This document shows, piece after piece, positions 36,847 to 44,614 of a DNA stretch of 54,324 nt (position 1 is the stretch's first letter; each line of letters opens with the position of its first letter). The position numbers and the translations under genes are program-made. The stretch spans positions 1 to 54,324 of the forward strand of contig JAAYVH010000112.1 of assembly GCA_012517255.1 (NCBI GenBank), written 5' to 3'. The stretch comes from Chthonomonadales bacterium. Lineage in GTDB: Bacteria; Armatimonadota; Chthonomonadetes; Chthonomonadales; CAJBBX01. The notes beneath the pieces were generated by a model. The model made no database searches. It was given only the letters and a program-made list of their open reading frames with translations, and was not told where the DNA came from.

Positions 36847-39800
36847 ATGCCGCGCGACTGTGACTGTGCAGGAGGCAACTGCAAGCCGAACCTCGCGATG
36901 TCTCGCCGCGACTTCGTGGCGATGATGGGCGCAGGAGCCCTGGTGACCATGCAGCCCGACCAGACGGAAGCCGAGCGCTTTGCGGTATCTGCGCAGTCGC
37001 TGGCGCAGTGGCGCGCCGATCTGATGAAGCCCGGCAAGCCTCGCCTCTATCGCTCCGACAAGCACACCGATGCGCGTATGCATCTGGGCGGCATCGGCAC
37101 CGGCAATCTGGAGATCGGAGCCGACGGCCAGATTACGACCTGGCAGCTCTTCAACACCTGGCGGGACGGCGTTGTTCCGTTCTACTTCGCCGTCCGAGCA
37201 GGCAAGACCGCCAAGCTGCTCCAGACTAGCGGCGGGCCAGCGTGGCCCAGGGTCAGGCGGATCGAGCTGCGCGGCGAGTACCCGATTGCATTCCTGAAGT
37301 ACGAGGATGGCGACCTTCCGGTCAGACTGGAGCTCGAGGCTTTCACCCCGTTCGCGCCCTTGGAGACGCGACTCTCGTCCATGCCGACGGCGCTCTTCAT
37401 CTTCCGTGTGCACAATCCCACGAAGGAACCGCAACGCGTCTCCCTGGCGGCGTTCATGCAGAATCCTGTCGGCTATGAGGCAAGCGGTGCGCCTGACGGC
37501 AACAGACACCCGCAGTTCGGCTGGAACATCAACGACGTTCGGCACGAGGGCAAGGCGCTCGTACTGCACATGGGCGCCCGGGTAGGCAAAGCGCCGACGC
37601 TCGACCGGCCCGTCCGGATCGCGACCAACCTCGACATCGGCGCTCTCAACAACCCGTTCAACGACCGTCCGCAGGACCTCACGGTGGTCTCTCTCAGCGA
37701 AGCGACGTCGTCCAGGGACGAGCGCCGCGCCGAGATCATCTGGCTGGAGGACCCGCCGTCGGACATCGCTCCCGGTCTGTTGCGCGGAGCCGCCGACGCC
37801 GTGCGCGCAGGCGCGACCCTGGTGCTGGCCGGCCTGGACGTGCCCCTGCTGAAGAGTTATGGCCATGCTACGCAAGGGAAGGCGCTTGAGGCGGCGGAGA
37901 TCCGCCCGCCCATCGTGTTTGAAGACTTTGAGAAAGGCTACGGCAACTGGAAGGTTGAGGGAGCCGCCTTCGGATCGGAACCGGTGCGGGGGACGCTGCC
38001 CAATCAGCAGCCGGTGTCCGGTTTCACCGGTCAGGGCCTCGTGAACTCCTATCTAGGCGGCGATGATCCGACAGGCAAGATGGTCAGCAGGACATTCACC
38101 ATCGAGCGACGCTACATCCGGTTCCTCGTGGGCGGCGGCGCATCCAATGCCACACAGATCCGGCTTGTGGTGGACGGTCGCGTCGTACGCGCCGCTTCGG
38201 GCCGCAACGAGGAGCGGCTGCTGCCTGCCGCGTGGGACGTGAGCGAGTTCATGGGGCGCGAGGCCCACATCGAAATCGTGGACGAGGCGTCGGGCGGCTG
38301 GGGGCACATCAATGTGGACGACATCGAGTTTGCGGATTTGCCCGCCGGCACGGAGACGCTGAAGGCGCTGGATGAACTGCTCCCGATTCGCTTTGCCGAG
38401 GTCAAGGCGGAGCCGCGAGACCCTGTGACCGGTCGCGTCGCCACGACCTACACGCCGTGCGAACCCGTGGCGGGCGCCGAGCGCCGCGTTCTGGCCGATG
38501 GTACGGCATGTTACGTCAGGAAGCTTGGCTCGGGACAGGTGATCCTGATGCTGGCGGGCCTGCTTCCGGCGGCGGCGATCGGATCGGTGCGGGCTCGGCA
38601 GGAGGCGTACCGGCAGTTGTGCTCGCTGGTGGGAGCCACCTACTCGGCCCCCGAAGGCCATCATCCTCAGGCTGCCGGCGTCGGCGAGCTGGAACTGACG
38701 GCCGTTACTCCGGGCTCCACGGCAATGCGCGACTTCCGGGACTGGCAGGCGGCCTGGTCCCGATTCGCATCGGGAGGCCGGTTCACGCTCGGTCCACAGT
38801 CTCCATCCGAACCATCCGGACCAGGCGAGACCATCAACGGCGCGGTTGCTTCCACGGTGACGGTAGCTCCCGGCAAGACCCTGGAGGTCCCGTTTCTTCT
38901 CACATGGCGCTATCCCAACAAGTACATGCGAGGGGTGACGCTGGGTAACCACTATGCTCGCGAATGGTCCTCGGTCGCGTCGGTCACGGCGGAGGCGTGT
39001 CGCGAGTTCGCGGGGCTCCGGCGCATCACTGAGCTCTTCCGTCAGACGTTCTATGACAGCACGCTGCCCTACTACATGCTGGATTGCCTGACGTCGCAGG
39101 CAGCGATCATCCGCCACATCGGCATCGTCTTCCGCATCGGCAACGGGGACGTGTATGGGTGGGAGGGCTCCAACGCCTGCTGTCAGCCGACCTGCACACA
39201 CGTTTGGGGCTATGAGCAGACCCTGTCCCGCCTGTTCCCGGATCTGGAGCGGGAAATGCGCCGCATTGACTTCAAACATCAGCAGCGCGCCGACGGAGGG
39301 GTGAACAACCGGACGGAGGTGCCGTCGCCCCCCAGGCCCACGGGCGAGTTTCCGTTCGTGGACGGGCATTCGAGCTGCATTCTCAAAGCATATCGCGAGG
39401 CCCTCAACAACCCGGATCCCGCATGGATGAAGGAGTACTGGCCCCACATAAAGCGGGCATGCGAATACCTCATCGGGCGTGACGCTGCGACCAAACAGGG
39501 CACGCCTGGCGGCTACCTCGAGGATGACCAGTGGAACACCTATGATCAGCCGCTCCACGGAGTGACAACCTTCATGAGCGGCTACTATCTCGCCGCGCTG
39601 CGCGCAGGCGAGGAATGGGCGAAGCGTGTGGGCGATACAGAGGCCGCCCAGCGGCTCCGCGAGGTGTTCGAGAAGGGCCGTGCGAAGCTGCAGGAGCTCT
39701 GCTGGGAGGGAGAGTACTTCCGCCAGAACCTGCCCGGCTACGAGCGGATGCCGGGCGAGGTGGGTCCCGGCTGTATGGCGGATCAGCTCATCGGCCAGTG

Positions 39801-40560
39801 GTGGGCCCATCAGTTGGGACTGGGCTACATCCTGCCCGAAGACCGCGTGAAGTCGGCGCTCAAGGCCGTGTTCAAGTACAACTGGATGACGGACCTGACC
39901 GGCTGGCGCCACGCTCCACGGGCCTTCGCCGGCGCGCGGGACAAGGGTCTCATGATCGTCACGTGGCCCAAAGGCGGCAGGCCGGGCCACGTTATGCTCT
40001 ACTCCGATGAGGTGTGGACCGGCATCGAGTATCAGGTGGCCGCGCACCTGATCTACGAAGGGATGGTGGAGCAGGGCCTTGAGATCATCAAGGGGGCCAG
40101 GGATCGTTACGACGGCGTGCCGCGGCCGCCCATCACGCGGAACCCCTGGAATGAGATCGAATGCGGCGGCCACTACGCGCGGGCCATGTCGTCATGGTCG
40201 GCGCTCCTGGCAGCCAGCGGGTTCCTCTACGATGCGCCGGCACGGGCGCTCTCGCTTGCGCCGAAGATCACGCCCGACAAGCACCGGTCGTTCTTCTGCG
40301 CCTCGGAAGGGTGGGGCTCCGTCAGTCAGAGCCGCGGCTCGACGGGCCAGCGAAACGAGATCCGTGTCGCTCACGGCAAGCTGGCGCTCAGCAGCCTGGC
40401 CCTCGAGACGACCGGAAGCGCTCAGAACGTCGCCGTCACACTGGGCGCTCGACCGGTGAAGATTAGCGTCGAGCGCGTACCGACAGGCATTCGCATCGTG
40501 TTTGCCGCACCCGTGACCATCGCTGCAGGGCAGAGGCTCACCGTCGCCATCGGACCATAG
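36847..40560 (+). CDS. Exported GH116-family glycosidase with nested inserted domains
   Basis: The 1237-aa product starts at the ATG at 36847 with GGGAGGA 7 bases upstream. A Cys-rich head (CDCAGGNC) precedes a twin-arginine signal (MSRRDFVAMMGAGALV). The GH116 N-terminal beta domain begins at ~75 (HLGGIGTGNLEIGADGQITT). It is broken by a Rossmann/GATase-like module (~303-350 and ~505-600), itself split by a beta-sandwich (~356-498; TQIRLVVDGRVVRAASG, WGHINVDDIEF) like those in GH32-associated proteins. The N-domain resumes at ~605 (SGPGETINGAVASTVTVAPG). The alpha/alpha toroid (~723-1130) has CTHVWGYEQT and WNTYDQPLHG, the regions of the nucleophile Glu and acid/base Asp. Likely a beta-glucosidase or beta-xylosidase. 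Confidence 0.87.
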   Translation: MPRDCDCAGGNCKPNLAMSRRDFVAMMGAGALVTMQPDQTEAERFAVSAQSLAQWRADLMKPGKPRLYRSDKHTDARMHLGGIGTGNLEIGADGQITTWQLFNTWRDGVVPFYFAVRAGKTAKLLQTSGGPAWPRVRRIELRGEYPIAFLKYEDGDLPVRLELEAFTPFAPLETRLSSMPTALFIFRVHNPTKEPQRVSLAAFMQNPVGYEASGAPDGNRHPQFGWNINDVRHEGKALVLHMGARVGKAPTLDRPVRIATNLDIGALNNPFNDRPQDLTVVSLSEATSSRDERRAEIIWLEDPPSDIAPGLLRGAADAVRAGATLVLAGLDVPLLKSYGHATQGKALEAAEIRPPIVFEDFEKGYGNWKVEGAAFGSEPVRGTLPNQQPVSGFTGQGLVNSYLGGDDPTGKMVSRTFTIERRYIRFLVGGGASNATQIRLVVDGRVVRAASGRNEERLLPAAWDVSEFMGREAHIEIVDEASGGWGHINVDDIEFADLPAGTETLKALDELLPIRFAEVKAEPRDPVTGRVATTYTPCEPVAGAERRVLADGTACYVRKLGSGQVILMLAGLLPAAAIGSVRARQEAYRQLCSLVGATYSAPEGHHPQAAGVGELELTAVTPGSTAMRDFRDWQAAWSRFASGGRFTLGPQSPSEPSGPGETINGAVASTVTVAPGKTLEVPFLLTWRYPNKYMRGVTLGNHYAREWSSVASVTAEACREFAGLRRITELFRQTFYDSTLPYYMLDCLTSQAAIIRHIGIVFRIGNGDVYGWEGSNACCQPTCTHVWGYEQTLSRLFPDLEREMRRIDFKHQQRADGGVNNRTEVPSPPRPTGEFPFVDGHSSCILKAYREALNNPDPAWMKEYWPHIKRACEYLIGRDAATKQGTPGGYLEDDQWNTYDQPLHGVTTFMSGYYLAALRAGEEWAKRVGDTEAAQRLREVFEKGRAKLQELCWEGEYFRQNLPGYERMPGEVGPGCMADQLIGQWWAHQLGLGYILPEDRVKSALKAVFKYNWMTDLTGWRHAPRAFAGARDKGLMIVTWPKGGRPGHVMLYSDEVWTGIEYQVAAHLIYEGMVEQGLEIIKGARDRYDGVPRPPITRNPWNEIECGGHYARAMSSWSALLAASGFLYDAPARALSLAPKITPDKHRSFFCASEGWGSVSQSRGSTGQRNEIRVAHGKLALSSLALETTGSAQNVAVTLGARPVKISVERVPTGIRIVFAAPVTIAAGQRLTVAIGP

Positions 40561-40600
40561 CTTCCATCGGCCCAACATCAAGCAAGGAGAACCATACAGA

Positions 40601-41443
40601 ATGAAGATCGCCATCATCCCCACCACGGGCGGTGCAGACCCCTACAAGGGCATGGAGATAGCGTGCGAGCTCGGCGTCGAGGGGGTCCACATCGGCGCTT
40701 TCGGCGGCCCGCTGGACCTCGAGAACAAGACCACCGCAGAGCGCAAGCAGATCCTGGCCCACATTCACGGCATGGGCCTCGAGGTGTCATGCCTGATCGC
40801 GTGGGGCGGCAACGTGGACCTTGGCGAGGAGGAGGGCCTCGCAGAGAACATCGCCTGGGGCAAGCGGATCAACGAGACAGCGGCCGATGTGTCCGGCGGG
40901 CTATGGATGGCCCACGTCGGGGTCATGCCCGAAGACACCGGCTCGACCCACTGGCGCAGGTTCCGCGACGCTCTCGGCGAGATCGCGACACATGGCGAGC
41001 GGGTGGGAGCCAAGCTCGCCATGGAGACCGGACCCGAACCGCCGGCCCTCGTCAAGCGGATGATCGAGGAAGTCGGCAGTCGGTCGCTTCGCGTGAACTT
41101 CGATCCCGCCAACCTGCTCATCTGGCCGCCGTATCTTGCCAAGCGCGACGGCAAGCCATTCGATTACGACGCCGCCTGGGAGCGCTTCAACCCCGTCGAG
41201 GGACTGAAGACGCTGATACCCTACGTGGTGCATGTCCATGCCAAAGACTCGGTGATGCGCCGGGACTGCACCTTCGATGAGGTGCCGCTGGGAACCGGCA
41301 TGACCAACTGGCCCGAGCTGCATCGCGTCTTCCGGGAGCATGGCTACGACGGTTTCTACGCCATCGAGCGCGAGTGCGGCGAGGACGCCATGGGCGATGT
41401 GCGGCGGGCGGTGGACTACCTCCGGAAGCTTGCGACCGGATAG
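40601..41443 (+). CDS. Sugar phosphate isomerase/epimerase (TIM barrel)
   Basis: The 280-aa product follows GH116 by 40 bp with AAGGAG upstream. It is a xylose-isomerase-like barrel with probable metal ligands in AMETGPE, NFDPANLL, VVHVHAKDS and AIERECGED. It is distinct from the epimerase at 24505 (different loops and length). Likely to interconvert a keto-sugar released by the neighbouring glycosidases. Confidence 0.88.
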   Translation: MKIAIIPTTGGADPYKGMEIACELGVEGVHIGAFGGPLDLENKTTAERKQILAHIHGMGLEVSCLIAWGGNVDLGEEEGLAENIAWGKRINETAADVSGGLWMAHVGVMPEDTGSTHWRRFRDALGEIATHGERVGAKLAMETGPEPPALVKRMIEEVGSRSLRVNFDPANLLIWPPYLAKRDGKPFDYDAAWERFNPVEGLKTLIPYVVHVHAKDSVMRRDCTFDEVPLGTGMTNWPELHRVFREHGYDGFYAIERECGEDAMGDVRRAVDYLRKLATG

Positions 41444-41484
41444 CCCGCGGCTGCGCTGCGCGTCATGAGAAGGCCTTGACAGAG

Positions 41485-42421
41485 ATGGACTACACCACAC
41501 TGGGCCGAACGGGGCTGCGCGTGAGCGTGATGGGCCTCGGCTGCAGTGGACACAGCCGGCTCGGACTTGCTCAGCGCAAGGGAGGAGAACGCCGTCGCGA
41601 TCGTGCGTCGGGCCATGGAGATGGGCATCAACGTCGTGGACACCGCCGAGAGCTACGGCACCGAAGAAGCGGTCGGCAAGGCCCTTGATGGTGTTGCGCG
41701 TGACAGCGTGATCCTCTGCACCAAGGCGGGAGTCACCGGCAGCGGCGCATTTCGGAAGGCGAGCGACCTTCGCCAAAGTCTCGAAGCCAGTCTCCGTCGT
41801 CTGCGCACCGACCACGTTGACGTCTACCATCTCCACGGCGTCACGCTGGACGAGTACGACTACGCGGTCTCCGAGCTGGTGCCGGAAATGCTCAGGATGC
41901 GCGATGCCGGCATGATCCGCTTCCTTGGCGTCACCGAGCGCTTCGCCGCCGATACCGGGCATGCCATGCTACAGCGCGCTCTGCAGGATGACTGGCTCGA
42001 TGTGATCATGGTGGGCTTCAACATGATCAATCAGTCGGCCCGCGACCGGGTGTTGGCCGTGACGCGGCAGCGGGGCATCGGCACGTTCTGTATGTTCGCC
42101 GTCCGCCGCGCCCTCAGCCATCCCCCCACGCTTCGCGCGCTGATTGACGACCTTCGGTCGAAAGGTTACATTACCGAACCTCTGAATCCCGAGGACCCGC
42201 TCGCGTGGCTGCTCGTCGAGGGCATGGCGTCGAGCATTCCTGAGGCGGCCTACCGCTTCTGCCGCCATGAGCCCGGACTGGACGTGATCCTCTCGGGCAC
42301 CGGGAGCATCGCGCACCTGGAGGAGAACGCGCGCTCGATTATGGAAGGACCGCTCCCGAGACTCGGGATCAGGCGGCTTATGAGGATTTTCGGCAGCGTG
42401 GATTGCGTGTCCGGCAACTAG
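41485..42421 (+). pseudogene. Aldo/keto reductase, disrupted by a +1 frameshift
   Basis: Two frames together make one aldo/keto reductase. The first 30-odd codons from the ATG at 41485 (MDYTTLGRTGLRVSVMGLGC) are in frame 1; the remainder (EENAVAIVRRAMEMGINVVD onward, to 42421) is in frame 2. The break is at the GGG run 41580-41582: removing one G gives an uninterrupted QRKEENAVAIVRR. The tetrad residues are present in VDTAESYG (Asp, Tyr), CTKAG (Lys) and YHLHG (His). Either a real null allele or a homopolymer error. Gene callers would report only 41546-42421. Confidence 0.85.
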
Positions 42422-42484
42422 ACCCGGCAACAGCCCGTACAGGTGCCTAATGCCGGCGTCCTAACGCCATCACGGGAGGCCACC

Positions 42485-42850
42485 ATGGCCGACGTCATCA
42501 ACTGGTTTCAAATACCCGCGCACGACCTCGATCGAGCCTGCGCGTTCTACGCAGCCGTTATCGGAGCGCGCTTCGACCGTCATGCCGAGATGCCGAACAG
42601 CGCGTTTTTCGTGGCGGACGGCGAGGGCGTCGGCGGCGAAATCACATGCTGCGACGACATGAGCCCCGGCCCGAGCGGAGTGCTCATCTACCTGAATGCT
42701 CCCAGCGGCGTTGCGGACGCCGTCGCACGAGTGCAGGCCGCGGGTGGTCAGGTCGTGATGCCCTGCACCTCCATTGGTCCGCACGGGTTCATCGCCGTCA
42801 TCCGTGACACCGAGGGCAACAGCGTGGGCCTCCACAACATGGAAGGCTGA
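42485..42850 (+). CDS. VOC (glyoxalase/bleomycin-resistance fold) protein
   Basis: The 121-aa product starts at the ATG at 42485 with GGGAGG upstream. A single VOC unit pair is visible: WFQIPAHDLDRACAFYAAVIG and VIRDTEGNSVGLHN. Members are metal-dependent isomerases, dioxygenases or binding proteins; the substrate is unknown. Short spacing to the next gene (8 bp) suggests cotranscription. Confidence 0.88.
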   Translation: MADVINWFQIPAHDLDRACAFYAAVIGARFDRHAEMPNSAFFVADGEGVGGEITCCDDMSPGPSGVLIYLNAPSGVADAVARVQAAGGQVVMPCTSIGPHGFIAVIRDTEGNSVGLHNMEG

Positions 42851-42858
42851 CCTTCACG

Positions 42859-43554
42859 GTGTCCGGGTTAGGTTGCAGCGCCCATGCTCGCGTGCTGTTG
42901 GCGGTTATCCTTGTCACTTCGCTACAGCCCGCGGCGCCGGCGCAGAGGAAGAGGGAGCGCGCCATGGTTTTCATGTTCTTCGTGGCGGGTAAGCCGCGCG
43001 GCAAGTTTGACAATGACCAGATACAGCAGATGCAGGCTGCGCACCTTGCGAACCTCAGGGCGCGCCACAGAGACGGCGTGCTGAAGCTCGCCGGGCCTTG
43101 CGCCGATCCCGACCAGAAGAAGCGGGGGATTGTGTTGCTCGATGTCAAGGATGCGCAGGGCATCGAGAAGCACTTCGTGGAAGACCCGTTTGTCGAGCAT
43201 GGACTGCTCACGATCGAGGCCGTGCCGGTGTCGGCGCCGATTCTGGATCTCGGCGAGCCTGAGGAGACCGGCATCGAGGAGCATACGATCGTGCTTTTCC
43301 GTGCCAGGGATCGGGCGCTTAAGGCGAAGCCGAGCGAGGCTTACTATGCGCAGCTCCCTGCCTCCGAAAGGCCAGCGGTGGCTCTTGTGGCGACCAAACC
43401 GGGCACGCTCCGCATGGCGCTGATCTTCCGTGAAAAGGACGTCGAGGGCATCAGGAAGCTGGTGGCTCTCGATCCGGCGGTGGCAAGGGGCGACCTTACA
43501 GCCGAGGTCTGGCAGCAGTGGCTCCCGGCGGGCTCCCTCGCCAATCCGAAGTAG
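42859..43554 (+). CDS. Exported protein with two YCII-like domains
   Basis: The 231-aa product starts at a GTG (42859) and has a signal-like N-terminus (VLLAVILVTSLQPAAPAQ). It contains two YCII/dimeric alpha-beta barrel repeats: ~35-120 (FMFFVAGKPRGKFDND, HLANLRARHRDGVLKLAGPC) and ~130-230 (EEHTIVLFRARD, VALVATKPGTLRMALIFREK). YCII proteins are usually cytosolic single domains, so a secreted tandem version is unusual. Function unknown. An internal ATG at 42964 would give a cytosolic form. Confidence 0.7.
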   Translation: MSGLGCSAHARVLLAVILVTSLQPAAPAQRKRERAMVFMFFVAGKPRGKFDNDQIQQMQAAHLANLRARHRDGVLKLAGPCADPDQKKRGIVLLDVKDAQGIEKHFVEDPFVEHGLLTIEAVPVSAPILDLGEPEETGIEEHTIVLFRARDRALKAKPSEAYYAQLPASERPAVALVATKPGTLRMALIFREKDVEGIRKLVALDPAVARGDLTAEVWQQWLPAGSLANPK

Positions 43555-43662
43555 CTCCATCGCGCGCTACATGGTTGGCCGATGGCTGCTGAGCCGCCTC
43601 ACTCTGGCGGGTACCATAGGCGCGGACCGGATTGGTCCGAGAACACCGCTCAGGAAATCGCC

Positions 43663-44583
43663 ATGCAGCGTCTGCAAGGGAAGGTCGCCATTGTCACCGG
43701 CGCGAGCCGCGGCATCGGTGTGGGCATCGCGCGCATGTTCGCCGACGAGGGCGCCGCGGTCACGCTGGCTGCCCGCACCCAGGATCGCCTCGAGAGCCTA
43801 GCCTCCGAGATCGTCGGGAAGGGCGGCAACGCCATCGCCGTGCCCACCGACGTGTCATGTTCGGAGGATCTCCGCCGAATGGTCGAGGCTACAATCGAGC
43901 GCTTTGGCGCCCTGGACATACTCGTCAATAACGCCGCCATCGCGTCGTTTTCGCGACATCTCGATGCCGACGACCTGGAAGCCGAGTACGACCGCTTGAT
44001 GGACACCAACGTCAAGAGCGTCATCATGGGCACCCACTGGGCATTGCCCCACCTGATTGCCCGTGGCGGGGGATCGGTGATCAACATATCGTCGGTCCAC
44101 GGCATTGCGAGCGGCGACCACATGTCGGCCTACGCGGCAAGCAAGGGCGCCCTCATCGCCGGCACCCGGGCCATGGCGGTCGAGCTCGGAAGGCACCGTA
44201 TCCGGGTCAACTGCATCTCGCCGGGAAGCATCTGGCTCGACGATCGTCCCAACTGGCTCGAACGTCGGTTCGGCCCCGAGCTGGCCGCCGAGTTCCGCGA
44301 GCGGTTTCCGGGATGGCCCGACCGACAGCGAGAGTTGCAGCAGCCCCTGCCCATAGCCGGGAGCGCTCAGGACGTCGCTGCCTGCGCGGTCTTTCTCGCG
44401 TCGGACGAAGGCCGGTTCTGTACCGGAGCCAACTTCGTCGTCGATGGCGGCATGACGGCTGTGCTCGCCGATCCGTCCTTTCTGTATCCGGGCGCTGCCG
44501 AGGTCCTTCAGACGCGGGCCGAGATGCGCGTGTGGTTCGAGGAGGCCCGGCGGAGGCGGGAGGGTCAGCAGGAGTCGGCGTAG
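43663..44583 (+). CDS. Short-chain dehydrogenase/reductase
   Basis: The 306-aa product starts at the ATG at 43663 behind AGGA; the ORF start at 43582 is over-extended. It is a classical SDR: cofactor site TGASRGIGVG, NNAAI, catalytic Ser in INISSVHG and YAASK, and the end FVVDGGMTA. An extension of ~40 residues follows (ALPDPS-like tail ending in RRRREGQQESA). Probably an NAD-dependent sugar or sugar-acid dehydrogenase in this catabolic cluster. Confidence 0.92.
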   Translation: MQRLQGKVAIVTGASRGIGVGIARMFADEGAAVTLAARTQDRLESLASEIVGKGGNAIAVPTDVSCSEDLRRMVEATIERFGALDILVNNAAIASFSRHLDADDLEAEYDRLMDTNVKSVIMGTHWALPHLIARGGGSVINISSVHGIASGDHMSAYAASKGALIAGTRAMAVELGRHRIRVNCISPGSIWLDDRPNWLERRFGPELAAEFRERFPGWPDRQRELQQPLPIAGSAQDVAACAVFLASDEGRFCTGANFVVDGGMTAVLADPSFLYPGAAEVLQTRAEMRVWFEEARRRREGQQESA

Positions 44584-44614
44584 ATACCGCATCAGCAAGG
44601 AGGTACTTGGCCTC

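Noticed and set aside
38053-40173. 706-aa minus-strand ORF opposite GH116
   Set aside because: Shadow of the GH116 frame; composition (His/Arg/Gly-rich) is typical of antisense reading.
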